Below, one piece after another: positions 11,878 through 22,789 of a DNA stretch of 64,000 bases. The position numbers and the translations under genes are program-made. The notes below the pieces were generated by a model, which ran no database searches, was not told the origin of the DNA, and was given only the letters and a program-made list of their open reading frames with translations. Within the stretch, counting starts at the first letter, position 1. Each line of letters starts with the position of its first letter. The DNA is from Micropterix aruncella (taxonomy: Eukaryota > Arthropoda > Insecta > Lepidoptera > Micropterigidae), in assembly GCA_944548615.1 (NCBI GenBank), contig OX155957.1, positions 7,291,597 through 7,355,596 on the forward strand, in the 5' to 3' direction.

Positions 11878-12478
11878 AGCGGTTCTCAAAGTCAGGTCCG
11901 CGGTCCCCTAGGGACCGCGCAGCGGTTTGTGAAGGACCGCGAAAACGAGCTTGATGTCGAGGGCGATAACCTTGAGGTGATGAAACAGCATGTATTCGTT
12001 CTTAGCAAAGAAATCTCTTACCATCTTACTGACCTACGAGATTTTGATAAACAACATCGTTTTATCACTAACCCATCTGAACTCTCCATTAGTGATCTGC
12101 CTTCGGAGGAAATTTAATTTGGAAACAGTGTATTAATTTCATAAATGATGAGGGTGCAAAACATGTTTTTCGTGAAATTTATAGTTATTTATGGATAGAA
12201 ATGGCATAGTCCTATGCTAATGTTGCAAAGATGGCTCTAAGAGTCCTGATTCCATTCGCAACCACCTAACAGTATGAGTGGGCTTTTTCTACACTACTCA
12301 CTATCAAGACAAAATCTAAAAATAGATAGCGACAAATGACAAGAGAGTCGCACTGGCCAAAACAAAGCCAAACATAGAAGAACTGGTCAAGGCAAAGCCA
12401 AACATAGAAGAACTGGCCAAAACAAAGCCAAACATAGAAGAACTGGTCAAGGCAAAGCACATTCATCCATCCCATTAA
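11878..12478 (+). pseudogene. hAT-type transposase remnant (ZBED-like C-terminus) with in-frame minisatellite
   Basis: It starts with a hAT-like end, CAGCGGTTCTCAAAG, followed by GTCCGCGG, then jumps into transposase sequence, so it is internally deleted. The frame at 11929-12117 (ISYHLTDLRDF, ITNPSELSISDLPSEE) resembles the middle of ZBED5-like hAT proteins. After frameshifts, about 12272-12330 encodes a degenerate dimerisation end (WAFSTLLTIKTKS). The tail at 12348-12478 is open to a TAA stop and contains 10-residue units such as AKTKPNIEEL and VKAKPNIEEL. The right inverted terminus was not found. Confidence 0.65.
12354..12462 (+). repeat. 30-bp minisatellite (60-bp higher-order unit)
   Basis: About three and a half 30-bp units alternate between two versions (GCCAAAACAAAG and GTCAAGGCAAAG, each followed by CCAAACATAGAAGAACTG). 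They form a 60-bp higher-order repeat that keeps the reading frame of the hAT tail up to its stop. Confidence 0.9.
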
Positions 12479-13507
12479 AAATGTTATTTAAAATTAAAAA
12501 ATATAATTTAACGATTACATAACATGTAATATTTTCTGAATACATGATGGTATGTAAAAAAAAACGTTTTCACAAGCTATCGATCAATTTTTAAAAGGAC
12601 CCCCCCCCCCCCCGCAACCTACCTAAACAAAATAACTTATATTCAGCCAAATCTCATAGTTTTCGAGTTGTACTAGATTTTGTAAAAAAACATAAATCAC
12701 GCCTTGCGACTTACTTTTGACTCTTTGAATAAATAAAAACAATTTCTTGGTAACGTTTTTTCATGAAAATATTCTTAAAGAGTTTCACTAACCGTAATTA
12801 CCCTTGATTCTCTAAAAGAAAGTAACAAGGATTCACAATTAAAACAAAACATCATTTTTTTATATTCTTTAAATTTTAATTTTGATGACAAACTTTTTAT
12901 TTTTATTTTTCCTAATATAAATTATTATTTTATATTGTTAATAACTTTTTATTTTTATTCTGTTGATATTTTTTCCTGAACTCATCTTTGTTATTTAGGT
13001 AGGTCTTGACTAAAGCTATCGCCACCTAATGTCTGACAGTCCAGTTCTGGGACAGCCTATATTACTAAATTTAATATTTTTATACGAATTCGTCCACGTC
13101 TTTACAGTTTTCCGTTATTAAAAAAAAAACAATCTCTTTTCTGCCAGCATTTTCGATTTAAAAAAAAACTAAGTCAACGCCGATTTCTGTTCTCCGTTGA
13201 CCCAACGAAACTGGTGCCTTATAAAAATACTATTTGTTCCGTCATGGTAATTTATAGCTCCAGAGTTTATAAGCTACGGAATATGGTAATATTAAAATCA
13301 TTTATGGGAATTCCGGCTGCGTCCCGCACAAAATTTCTCTTATAAAAGCAATACGGATCGCCTTGAATTTGGGGATGCCGTTATATTGCGTGAACAGGAC
13401 GACGCGATCGTCGCCGCAAAAAAGGTTCGAAATCGCTTGTTGACAATGGAGCGAATCCCCGCTGTTCCGGGAGAAGACTTGAGGACGAGTACTAACCTGC
13501 CGTCCAG
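12479..13507. other. Unassigned AT-rich DNA with a poly(C) tract
   Basis: A run of about 15 C follows AGGA near 12600. The rest is AT-rich with poly(A) and poly(T) runs. From about 13300 the sequence becomes GC-richer and may be the degraded 3' part of the subfamily B copy that follows. Confidence 0.35.
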
Positions 13508-14128
13508 CAAAGCCAACATGCCCGACAGAGGCCAAACCTTGCGGCGAGGCACTGGGAAGGTAAACCAGCGGGCAACCTCGCCCCCTGACTAACCAGTTTT
13601 AACGGGATATCGCTGCCTGGATTTAACCATCAGAATACCTCCGTTCTCCCGATTGGTTTCGGGTTCGAAGTCGCTTGCGCGGTCCTCTAACTGCCGTATG
13701 TTCAGCGGTATTTCAAATTAAATCTATCGCGGACCATGGCATCTTTTGCCCGGCTCTGAACTCTGGATCAGGTAAGCGAATGGTCATTTCAAGAGTGGAG
13801 GGCGACAGGTCGACATCCACCCCAGCTGCTTAGTAAACAGTTTATTTTCGCAGTCTCCGGACTCCTTCAGTAATTAGTCAGACTGCAAAAACCAATTGAC
13901 TGTCGCCGCACGGCGACTTTTGTTTGCGCGCGGTGCGCAAACCGCCCAGTAGCGCCGAAAGGCAATCCCCCAGGGGAAACCGATCCACCATCCGTGAGGC
14001 CTGGGATGCGAGAGTCCTTACCGGGGTAGTCCCTCGCTGGAAGAGGCTACTGAATAGAAGCTGAATCGTGAGTTGGACCGACCCTAGAAACAAAGTGGAT
14101 CTTATGGCCCGAACTGTACGAAACCATT
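13508..14128 (-). mobile_element. GGAGCTAA-family, subfamily B, 3' end degraded
   Basis: In element orientation it starts GGCAGCGAATGGTTTCG and includes the B block TTGGACCGACCC/GGTCGGTCC. It continues through the conserved core (CGCGCAAGCGACTTCGAACC) to the AGCGAGGTTGCC-type region. The 3' hairpin is not recognisable, and homology fades below about 13505. A duplication of the CGCCGCACGGCGACTT area is seen near 13900. Confidence 0.75.
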
Positions 14129-14135
14129 CGCTGCC

Positions 14136-14240
14136 AAATAAGACATACACCAATGTTACATACACATATTTCATAATAGGCTTGGTTGTAAGAGATTGTC
14201 TTAAGATAATAAACCCGCCTATTCTTAACTTTCACAACAA
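14136..14240 (+). mobile_element. tRNA-derived SINE, 3' tail fragment
   Basis: Matches the tail of the SINE at 29443-29726: TTACATACACATAT, then GGTTGTAAGAGATTGTC, a 16-nt hairpin at 14195-14210 (ATTGTC-TTAA-GATAAT), then AATAAACCCGCC. The tRNA-like head is missing and the fragment abuts the B copy. Confidence 0.7.
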
Positions 14241-14477
14241 AGACACCCGCCGAATTCGACGGTTACTTTATTGACCGTAATGTATTAAAAATAATCGGAA
14301 ACATGCTTATTATTTATGTACAAATATTTGTTTCGATTAATTCGATTACGTTGCGGTGCGTTGCTCATTTAATCTACGACCGGGAATGTCACCAAGGTCT
14401 TGGAGAAAACGGACAGGAACACATAAAGAGCGACGCGGACGTGACATGACGTGTGACAGAAAGTAAACAAAAAAAAA

Positions 14478-15050
14478 ACGTGTGGCACTCGGGGACTGCC
14501 GCGGTAAAGCTATTGCATAGCATTTTTAACAACCTATGCAATTATAATTATTTATTTATTTTATTTTTTCTGATATCAGATAACTGCGCTCTATCGGAAA
14601 ACGTTGAAATGTTACCGCAGCCGCAAATGATTCGGAATAATTTAAACGTCTTCCGATAGAGCGTCGCGCACGAATTTTTTATTCGATAAAGCTAAAAAAA
14701 CGGATTATTCGAAAAAAATCGTAGATAAAAAGATAGATAATTAAATTATCTTTAAAATGGTGCAGGTTTCATAATAATACGCCAGATAGTATTTGCGTAG
14801 TAGTCGTTTTTGTGTTCGGTTAGACCTAATTTCACAAATTAATTACACTATGTAATATAAAGAAAATCTAAAATATTCAAAGCTAAGAATATTAGGAAAA
14901 TGTTCTTGTTTAACATATATTTTTTTCGAATCGTAAGCAGTACTCGTTTAGACGTAATTATCAGTTTAAAATCATTAATTTTCGTTAAGAAATTTCTTCA
15001 TTCGGTCGCCGCGCTGGCCTAGGCCCGCGATAAAAGCTATGCAATAGCTT
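14478..15050 (+). repeat. Hairpin element E, copy 1
   Basis: Bounded by GTAAAGCTATTGCATAGC at the left and AAAAGCTATGCAATAGC at the right, which are inverted versions of one word. A second copy lies inverted at 56343-57145. An internal inverted repeat around CGATAGAGCG is damaged in this copy. No coding frame. Likely a non-autonomous DNA element, class undetermined. Confidence 0.65.
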
Positions 15051-15179
15051 AAAAGTTATGCGCCACTTCATTTCGATGAAATTTTTCAAGAAAATTTCGA
15101 TTCTCTGAACACATATTTCCCCTAGTTAAATCGAATGATCAGTATTCTACTAAAATACGATTCTGGGTTAGGACTATGT

Positions 15180-15520
15180 CAATGCAGTTTAGATATTGCC
15201 CGTTAGAGGGCCACCCGTTGATTAGTCAAAAGGGTAATCCAGCAGATGGCGATATCCTTTTAGACCGAGAGCTTTTTGTAGACACATCAAACAAATGTTT
15301 ACACCTATCCGTTATCTCAATTTAGCGATTACACAAAAAACGCCTATCAAATAATATATTTATTTTTATTTTTCTCTTTTGATCACTTTTATTTTTCTCT
15401 ATTATTTACACAACTACATACCGAGAGTTTTTTTTAGAAACCTCAACCAAATTTTTACACCTAGCAGTTCTGTCAATTTGACGGTTACAGGAAAAACACG
15501 TTTCAATTTAATATATAGAT
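15180..15520 (+). repeat. Tandem duplication, ~155-bp unit
   Basis: Two diverged units begin with CCGAGAG at about 15267 and 15422. Each continues with an ATCAAACAAATGTTTACACC or equivalent stretch and ends in a GATTACA/GGTTACA plus AAAA-ACG motif. Confidence 0.55.
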
Positions 15521-16249
15521 AGCATAACATAACCAATCCAATAGTCAAATATTTTGGTCACCCTACTCGGACCAGTAAAGGCGTTTGCACACGGGCGATT
15601 ATTTCAATGCGAGTTTTTTCAGTCGTGTCCGTGCAAAAATCGACCGTGTGTAACTCAATAAGTTCGCTAATCGTCCTTTCGAATATTAAGCGCGCTGTCT
15701 GCCACCGGAATTCTCCGCCCGTCTGTGCACCACCCCGTCCTCTGGGCATCTCCCGGTTGCCTGGCAACGGAACATCGCTTTGCTCCTTTGTGGTTTGAAG
15801 CGGCTCGTTCAATTCGGATCGTCGGAGAGGTTTTTCTTGTTGCGCTTATCCGAAATTGTACGTTTGTCGCATTTCGGCCAATTCCACTGGAGGATTGAAT
15901 ACAGGGTGGACCGCTAACGTTTTAGTTTATGCCGCGTTAGACAAGCGTGCAGAAAATAAGAAGTATGGACTTTCTATTCCTTGATGACAGAAACACGAAT
16001 TCCCTAGTATTCCAGTGATATTAGACTTAAAATCTTTTGACTGATTTTTTTGCATGCTCCTTTATGTAGTCGTATTTTGGTGTTATTTATTTATTTCCTT
16101 TTAATGGAATACATACAGCAATTATAAAGTATGTGAACCGATTAAAACATAAAGTCTCCTTTGCCCCACTTTTTTTGCGAATGTGAAAGATGCACGCAAT
16201 CTTTGTTTTATATCATTTTATATTTTATGTGAGATCGACGACTATCGCA
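15521..16249. other. Unassigned; short GC-richer patch with an X-box-like palindrome
   Basis: At 15756-15768 GTTGCCTGGCAAC fits the RFX X-box pattern (two GTTGCC half-sites, inverted, one-base gap). It lies in a GC-richer patch (about 15700-15830), but no downstream gene was recognised. The rest is AT-rich and unassigned. Confidence 0.3.
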
Positions 16250-16254
16250 GTTGT

Positions 16255-16400
16255 TTGACATTATAAATAAGATAAAAAACGAATTTACCGCGTGAAGTTT
16301 GTAACACACAACATTTCAGCGATATTGTTCCAAACTTACCCGCCGTTGTCCAGGGTAGACTGGACAGGGTAAATTCTTTTTATATCTTATTTATATTTTA
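16255..16400 (-). repeat. TAAGATAAAA-type MITE fragment
   Basis: Contains AATAAGATAAAAAACGAATT, ACCGCGTGAAGTTTGTAACA and CCGTTGTCCAGGGTAGACTGG, all matching the family at 22600-23330. It ends toward TTATATCTTATTTA, giving a weak terminal inverted repeat. Confidence 0.55.
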
Positions 16401-17375
16401 TGGTTGTTGTTTTGTAAAAATTACCAAGAAACTGTTTTTCTATGCCGACTAATCTTAACCAATGCAACTGCAGTTCATATATAATAATGTAGTAAATATG
16501 ACTACACACGTTGCACTTATAGTCACCCTATCATAATCTCCAGCGGGTACGCATAGGGCTTGGCTGAATGTTATTCAAAAGTTGTATTTTAAAGATGGTT
16601 AAATAATTAAATTTTAAAAAGAACCACCGGATACACACTATAATATGTAGTTGAGGTCGACTATTACTATTAAAGTCTTTCTTATAGAGAAAACCGTAAG
16701 ATTTTTGATATAAATTTAATTATTATACTTAGCAAAAACGTTTTTTTTTACATTTTTGGTCAAAAACAAAGTAAAAATTTAAAATTTCTTTTTTTTTGAA
16801 AAAAAATTGAAAACCTAATTTCACTCAAGATTAATTTTAGTATTTATTTGTCATCTTCATATGTACACTTTTTTGAGCAATAATGTAATACCACAATCAG
16901 CATAAAATAATGTAAACTCAGAAAGCAATCGTAATGCCCTTCCCGTAAAAACGAAGTGTTCGTTACGAACATTGAAACTAGTAATACATATATAATATGT
17001 AGAGTAACCGATAAATTACAAAATTCGAAATTGGCATGATTTAATTGGCATTATCATCATTTGGTGGTTTTCCGGTTATGACAATTAGCGGTGGGCGATC
17101 TCCGTATTTATGCAATTATCGGCTCTAATTCTCCCTCCACTGCGGTAAAAATCGCCTGTAATTGAATCAGCAACCAATATACATATATTAGCATGCGTGC
17201 ACTAACACCCCATACAAACAAATTTTGGAGGGTTGTAAATATGCCGTTGTGAGTTGAAAATATTCAGATTTTGTAGTGGTTTTTATGTTTTATTTTGTTA
17301 TAAAACTCGTAAGAATTTTATTCCAAAATGTGTATCGAGGTTTACAATATATACTTTTTAGTTTTTTTTATTTGT
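16401..17375. other. Unassigned AT-rich DNA
   Basis: Poly(A)/poly(T)-rich. Nothing identified. Confidence 0.35.
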
Positions 17376-17775
17376 TGAGTGGGGCTTTTCTAAGGTCTTT
17401 ATGAGCCTTGTAACACTGCGACCATTGCTGATCTATTGTGTTCGCCACCTACTATACATGGTTCTGCGCTAAGCCTAGTGTAATTTAAGAACCGCAACAG
17501 GCTTTTGGCGCCAGATTGTTTTACCTCCTCAGGTTGGAGGTAATGACCACCCAAGTGGGTGTATCTTTTACGCATCAGCGGTCCACACTCGCACATGAGG
17601 TGCAGGGGAGTTTCCTCTGCACCTTGGCAGAACCTGCACATTTTCGTGTCCCGGAGCTTGAGGTTGTACATGTGTTTGTTCAGGCCACAATGCCCTGTGA
17701 GCGCCCTCACCAGTATGCGTAGATTGCTCCTATTATACGATAATGCCTCACGGGCAGTCTTACGGTCGTAAAATA
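17376..17775 (-). pseudogene. LINE-c ORF2 C-terminus, copy 1
   Basis: The minus frame at 17710-17399 encodes LTGHCGLNKHMYNLKL, then a C-x2-C-x8-H-x4-C motif (CRFCQGAEETPLHLMCEC), then MRKRYTHLGGHYL. The zinc-finger spacing equals that of the LINE at 5748-7093, but the sequences differ, so this is a related, distinct family. Two more 3' ends of this family are at 26200-26720 and 51446-51660, all on the minus strand. The 3' UTR is short and begins near GTGGGGCTTTTCTAAGG. Confidence 0.8.
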
Positions 17776-18509
17776 ACAGTCCAGTCAGTCAAAAACAATT
17801 TTTCATTTATATTTGGGAGAAAACATTTCATTATTCATTCATATTTGGTAAAATAAGCTACTCTGGGTGAAGTATATATTATATAACTTTATAATGTGTA
17901 TGACTAGCTAGATAAACTATGAGGTCACAAAAAAGACTTATTAAAAAATATATTTTTAGTATTTATAGACAAAATCGACAAAAAAAAATCGGCAGCGTCG
18001 TTTTTACGCTCGAATTTTGCATCAGAATAATTGGAGGAACAGAAAGAAACATTTTATATGAGAATAATGATGAAAAAACGGTTTTGGGTGATAATAAAAT
18101 ACGCCTCAGTGGCCTGTCGGTTAAAACGGGCAAAAAAACGGTTAAGACAATGCTACGAATACATGTGTGTGATATTTATCAGTATTTTATGCATAACTGT
18201 TATTAATACTATTACTATTATATTAAGAAAATTATATAATTTAAGATACGGCTACTCATGACCACTCTCTTGCATCACCAAACACCACTAGACTACTGTC
18301 TCGGTACCTAAGCCTAGCGAGACAGTAAAATCCACACGAACTTGTACTTTTTTACTAATTAGTTAAGGATCATATTTGGAAGACTCTATTGGATCTAATC
18401 TAGCACCTTATTAATTGTTAATTATGTTATGGACAAGTGAATAAATAAAATAAATAGATTTATGAACTGAATTTAACCCCTGAAATGACTGGCAATTAGC
18501 TCGGGTTTG
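17776..18509. other. Unassigned AT-rich DNA with a 10-bp hairpin
   Basis: A hairpin with arms TACTGTCTCG (18294-18303) and CGAGACAGTA (18318-18327). The Lys/Arg-rich open frame at 17919-18206 has no recognisable domain. Confidence 0.4.
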
Positions 18510-18680
18510 CCTACGGCAAAATGTATATAAATTTATATTTACATTTACATTTACATTTACTTAGAGCGGGGTTTACTATAGAGCTATAGCATTACTATAG
18601 AGCGGATTACTATAGAGCGGCGCACATTTACATTTATATTTACATTTATATAAATTTATATACATTTTGTATACATTTTG
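18510..18680. repeat. Inverted TTTACA repeats around ACTATAGAGC repeats
   Basis: A left block reads GCAAAATGTATATAAATTTA then (TTTACA)n. A right block contains (TTTACA)n-like sequence followed by TATAAATTTATATACATTTT and GCC, giving an imperfect inverted repeat. Between them TTACTATAGAGC occurs three times. Confidence 0.6.
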
Positions 18681-19111
18681 CCATAGCATCCATTATTGGA
18701 CGCCTCACATGTGAGGGGATTGAATTTTGAAACATAAAGCAGAAATGAAGAAAAGTTTAGTAGAAATGTGATAGATGGTAATATTGATACATGGTAACAG
18801 AATCGCCCAACTGATGTATGACATTGTAACAACTCACGCAGCTTTTTGTTTTTTATGTTTATTATTGTCGTTATAACAATGCGGATGCTGAAGCCCACCC
18901 TATCCACGGTTCTATCAGCGGCGATTGCAGGGTAACGAGCGATATTGCGCACAGCTCAAGCCATAAAATCTCGCCGCGCACCGCTTCGCTTATTGTGCAC
19001 AGCTTCTTTGCATAAAACTATCAAATTTTATGACGCTAGCCGCTGCTCTGCGTTCGTCTCGCCGGAAAAAAATGATTAAATCCGAAGAAAAACAACTAAA
19101 CTTGAAATTAT
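18681..19111. other. Unassigned DNA
   Basis: No family recognised. The 98-codon minus open frame at 18656-18952 lacks motifs. Confidence 0.3.
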
Positions 19112-19620
19112 ATAATAATAATAATAATAATAATTAAACGCTTTATTTGCTTTAACAAAACGGCGAGCTTATTGCCTAAAAGCAATATCTTACAGCTAAC
19201 CTTAACCTAGTGGAATAACATGTTATGCGGTAAAAATAAACTAATAAATTAAATTTTAATCATTTGAATTCAGCAGGGAAACAAAACAATAAATTTAAGA
19301 AAAAAAACAAACAATAAACCTATAATGACGCAAGGGACGCAATAGGGAGGAAAAATTAGGGAAAAATAAGGAAAAGTTTATGAGCGTGGGTTCAAGTGTT
19401 CTTTGAGCCTTCGTTTGAAGCAATACAAACTAGGTGCTATCCTTATACGCGAGGGTAAAGCATTTCAGAGACGGGCTCCACGTACAGAGAAAGAGTGCGA
19501 TTGTTTTGGCTCGCAAACGATTTTCGTTCAGTAAGCAGTGGTAATATTAACACTAATGTAATATAACGGGTTAGATTTCATTAGTGAGCATTCGTCTAGT
19601 GTGAAACTAATCAAGATTTT
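19112..19620 (-). pseudogene. LINE 3' end (CR1/L2-like) with hairpin tail
   Basis: On the minus strand about 19500-19380 encodes SFSVRGARL-stop-NALPSR, then IRIAPSLYCFKRRLKEHLN, the standard C-terminal end of CR1/L2/jockey-type ORF2 proteins; a TGG-to-TGA change kills it. The 3' UTR ends with GGTTAGCTGTAAGATATTGC, a 16-nt hairpin at 19171-19186 and AAGCTCGCC, then a (TTA)n tail at about 19112-19135. This tail is shared with the LINE at 57883-58380 and the SINEs. Confidence 0.75.
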
Positions 19621-20068
19621 TTATTTTTATTTTCTTGAAATCTTATGGTCATTGACATTATGGTTTTTGTCTACAGCATTATTCTATATAAAATGTTAAA
19701 AAGATTTTTTATGTTTAAATTTTGGATATTTAGGCAGCATTTTCTTTTTTTTAACAAAGAAAATAGATCATTTTTGACTCAGTTTTTTATGTATAATAAT
19801 GTAACAATATAAAAACCAGCTCAATATATCTCACCAATAAAAATAAACTTATATTTAATCTCTTTATAACATAATAACATAATTTTACTTACAATGGCGG
19901 ACTTATCGCTAGTTAAACCCAGAATATCTCCCAGTCGACCTTATATGTATGTATGTCGGAAAAAATAGAATACTATAAGTTACAAGATAAAATGTTACGC
20001 ATTTTGTACATCCTAAGGCAAAAGTAAATAAATAAATAAATATTTGAATAGGACATAAATACATATTA
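19621..20068. other. Unassigned AT-rich DNA
   Basis: Nothing identified. Confidence 0.3.
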
Positions 20069-20769
20069 GGGGCCGTCCACATATTACGTAAACACTGAGA
20101 GGGGGGGGGGGGGGGGTTGGAGCTGAGGCTTACGCTTGATTACGTGGGAAGGGGATGAGGGTGCCGTCCTGATTACGTAATCAACTTTGGTTATCGCATT
20201 GCAATTTTTTAGCGACATTGCGGCTCTCCGACACTGAGGAATGGACACAGCCACTGTGGTCTGAAGATAAGTACCTGTAATAAACCAAATTTCAGAAAAA
20301 TAATGTGTATTTATAAATGCATTCTTTAATGTTGTTTTTAACTGGCCGCCTTTACAAACAACGTTGTCTGAAGATTGGGATCTATATTCAATAAATAGAC
20401 TTTCCTCTAATTGTTTTAGTTTAAAAATGCACATTAAATTTGCATTTTAAAATGTATTTTTTTCTCTTGAATACCATTTTTACAGACACTGCGGTCTGAA
20501 GATTGGATCTTAAAATAAACCAAAAACTTTGAGATTTCGTAATTACTTTGAAATAATAAAGTACATTTTTAAAGCATTCTAACACTTTACAAACGCTGAG
20601 CTCACTATACTTTACATTTTCCGCAAATTCAGTTGATTACGTACCTAATCTTGGGGAGGGGGGGAGGGAGGAGGGTTAGGCTGCTGATTACGTCTGTTGA
20701 CATGGAGGAAGGGAGGGGGGGGGGGTTGAAAATCCCAAAAACGTGATTACGTAATGTGTGGACGGCCCC
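20069..20769. mobile_element. Inverted-repeat DNA transposon / MITE with TGATTACGT iterons
   Basis: A 701-bp element bounded by 23-bp terminal inverted repeats with one mismatch (20069-20091 and 20747-20769), beginning GGGGCCGTCCACA. The word TGATTACGT occurs five times on the same strand (20137, 20170, 20634, 20685, 20744), three of them close to the right end. Poly(G) tracts of up to about 18 lie inside both ends. A second internal word, GTCTGAAGAT, occurs three times. No transposase is encoded. The target duplication is unclear. Confidence 0.8.
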
Positions 20770-21562
20770 GCAGATATTTATACATACAGTCACTGACGTC
20801 TGGATCCGAGATGCAATCTTGACAATGACACACAATTGTATTTGTATATTATGATGGTGTATCGACACCCTAGACGATACGTGGTTGTCGACCTTAATGA
20901 ACGACTGTACTCATCTCAAATAAAAGATGACGAATGTTTCTCAAACTAGAAGGAACTGCCACTTTTGAAACTTTGGCCATTTTCTCTCTCCGCCGGATTT
21001 CCCGGTGTAGTAAAACGTCGACTGGGCGGGCGTTCAGCAAAAAGAGCAGATGAAACTCGCTTGGAGCTAGAGCCACCACTTGAACGTATTCCGGCAGCCA
21101 TGAAACATAATAAGGCGGTTTCCGGTACTGAAAATAATTAGACGAGTCGCGGCCGCGCAAACAACCTGATCGTAAACCGCCCCACTTGAGTTCATTGTCT
21201 TAAGAAAACGCATAGATGTGGCACTCGATACAAACAATCTTATATATATGAAAAATCAGCCTGCGTACTCTTTGTGCTCGCAAAACTCGAAGATTAGTCG
21301 GTCGATTGACTAGAAATCTTGACACAACGTTGCATTTGAATACGCGCGACAAGTTTTTCGTCACCAGTGAAATATCCGGTGCGCATCGATATCGGCGCGT
21401 TTCCTGATCATTTCATATCAGACTGAGCCGCAGCGAGTTGTGGCGGACTTAACTAGTATGTACAATGTTATAACAGCATATATTAAGTCTTTACTTGTGA
21501 ACTTCTATATAAAAAAATAAGACTAATAATTTTGTTTGAAAAATATAATAATCGAAATATCC
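20770..21562. other. Unassigned DNA, GC-richer at 20880-21180
   Basis: Possibly single-copy. The 88-codon minus frame at 20894-21160 has a positively charged C-terminal half but no recognisable family. Confidence 0.35.
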
Positions 21563-21705
21563 TGTCCACCCTAGAACGGGCTAGTCCCAGTTGGGTGACA
21601 TAATCAAATAAACAAAAGGTTAAGGTTTTGCCATTCGGTTTCTGTTATTTTTGTAAGCAAATCAATGTTTTATAGTAATTAATTCTTAAATAAATAAATA
21701 AATAT
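21563..21705 (+). repeat. LINE/SINE 3' tail, family D, copy 1
   Basis: CCTGTCCACCCTAGAACGGG, CTAGTCCCAGTTGGGTGACA and GTTTTGCCATT, ending in (AAATA)n. An inverted copy lies at 28708-28842. The coding part is not visible. Confidence 0.6.
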
Positions 21706-22158
21706 TATCTATGCAGTTTTGCCATTTTAATGAGAGTGGTTAATTCCCCTGCCATAGAACTCTTATGGTCATGAGTCAATAAATGTTTTAAAGTCGTTTT
21801 TTACTACCGTTTCAAAGTTGATTTTAAGTTTATGCAACTGTGAACAAAAGAACAACCGTGTTATTTTAAGGTGAATCCATTATCACTCATTTCAAAGAGC
21901 TTTATCTTTTAAAATCGCAGTTTGTTTCGTTAAGTTTGGCATATAACATAAAGAAACCCTTTTTATAAAATTAAAACAAATACCGGAAAATTCTCAGAAG
22001 CACAACTAATAAACTCACATTTAGATTGTTTATTTTACAGTTTTTTATACGAAACGCTATTTTCTGACTATTGATCGCAAACAAAAATGTTTGAACTGTA
22101 GAGATGCTCATGTGCTTCGTCAAAATCCATAGTTCGTACTTCTAAACGTACGACAAAA
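21706..22158. other. Unassigned AT-rich DNA
   Basis: Nothing identified. Confidence 0.3.
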
Positions 22159-22258
22159 TTAAGAATATTAACTGCCAAATAAGAAAATGCAAGAGACGCC
22201 TTTATATCGCCTATATCGCGCCTCTTGCATTTTCTTATTTGGCAGTTAATATTCTTAA
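22159..22258. repeat. Perfect 37-bp-arm hairpin
   Basis: Arms at 22159-22195 and 22222-22258 are exact reverse complements (arm begins TTAAGAATATTAACTGCC). They are separated by a 26-nt spacer containing two GCCTATATCGC-like words. Perfect pairing argues for recent formation. A transcript would form a long perfect duplex, more like a hairpin siRNA source than a typical miRNA precursor. Confidence 0.9.
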
Positions 22259-22599
22259 TTCTTAAATCTAAAAGTGGGGACAAGTTCCTATTGTTCCGAC
22301 GCTCGCTATGGTGACGCGAGGAGCGAGGTAAGTATTTGGATTATATCGTGAAACGATCGTCTATAAGTAGAAATCTTTTTTTTAACTAAGTTTTTGTAAT
22401 ATACTTTTGACTGCCCAGATCGTCCAAATATCATATGTTAAACGTCCACTATTTTCAAGCGCAATATTTTTTAGTATAACTAAGACATTTCTAAATCAAC
22501 GATTTGATCAATCGTTTTTGACGTACAAAACATCTATAAAAAGGCTCTCATAATAAACTCTTATACATACTCAGACCACGCCAAGGTTACCGATGAAGC
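22259..22599. other. Unassigned DNA
   Basis: Nothing identified. Confidence 0.25.
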
Positions 22600-22765
22600 G
22601 CTTTTATTTATAAGATAAAACGAATTTTGTAGCACCCGTCGTGTTTCAGCAAAGGACAACAGCAACCGCGGTTGTCCAGGCTAGACTTCCTTGGACAACG
22701 GCAATTGCAACATCGCCGAAACGCCAGGTGCTACAAATTTCACGCGGTAGATTCGTTTTATCTTA
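22600..22765. mobile_element. TAAGATAAAA-type MITE, compact copy
   Basis: The two halves are inverted: AAGATAAAACGAATTTTGTA at the left and TACCGCGTGAAATTTGTAGC on the opposite strand at the right, both followed inward by GCACC...CG and a GTTGTCC motif. The compact form leaves almost no unique interior. Confidence 0.65.
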
Positions 22766-22789
22766 TTTACAATGTCATACAACCTTTAT

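Noticed and set aside
17919..18261. Two overlapping Lys/Arg-rich open frames
   Set aside because: Composition follows the A-rich DNA; no domain, no splice context and no homologue recognised.
20894..21160. 88-codon minus frame as an exon
   Set aside because: No motif or splice evidence; kept only as unassigned GC-richer DNA.
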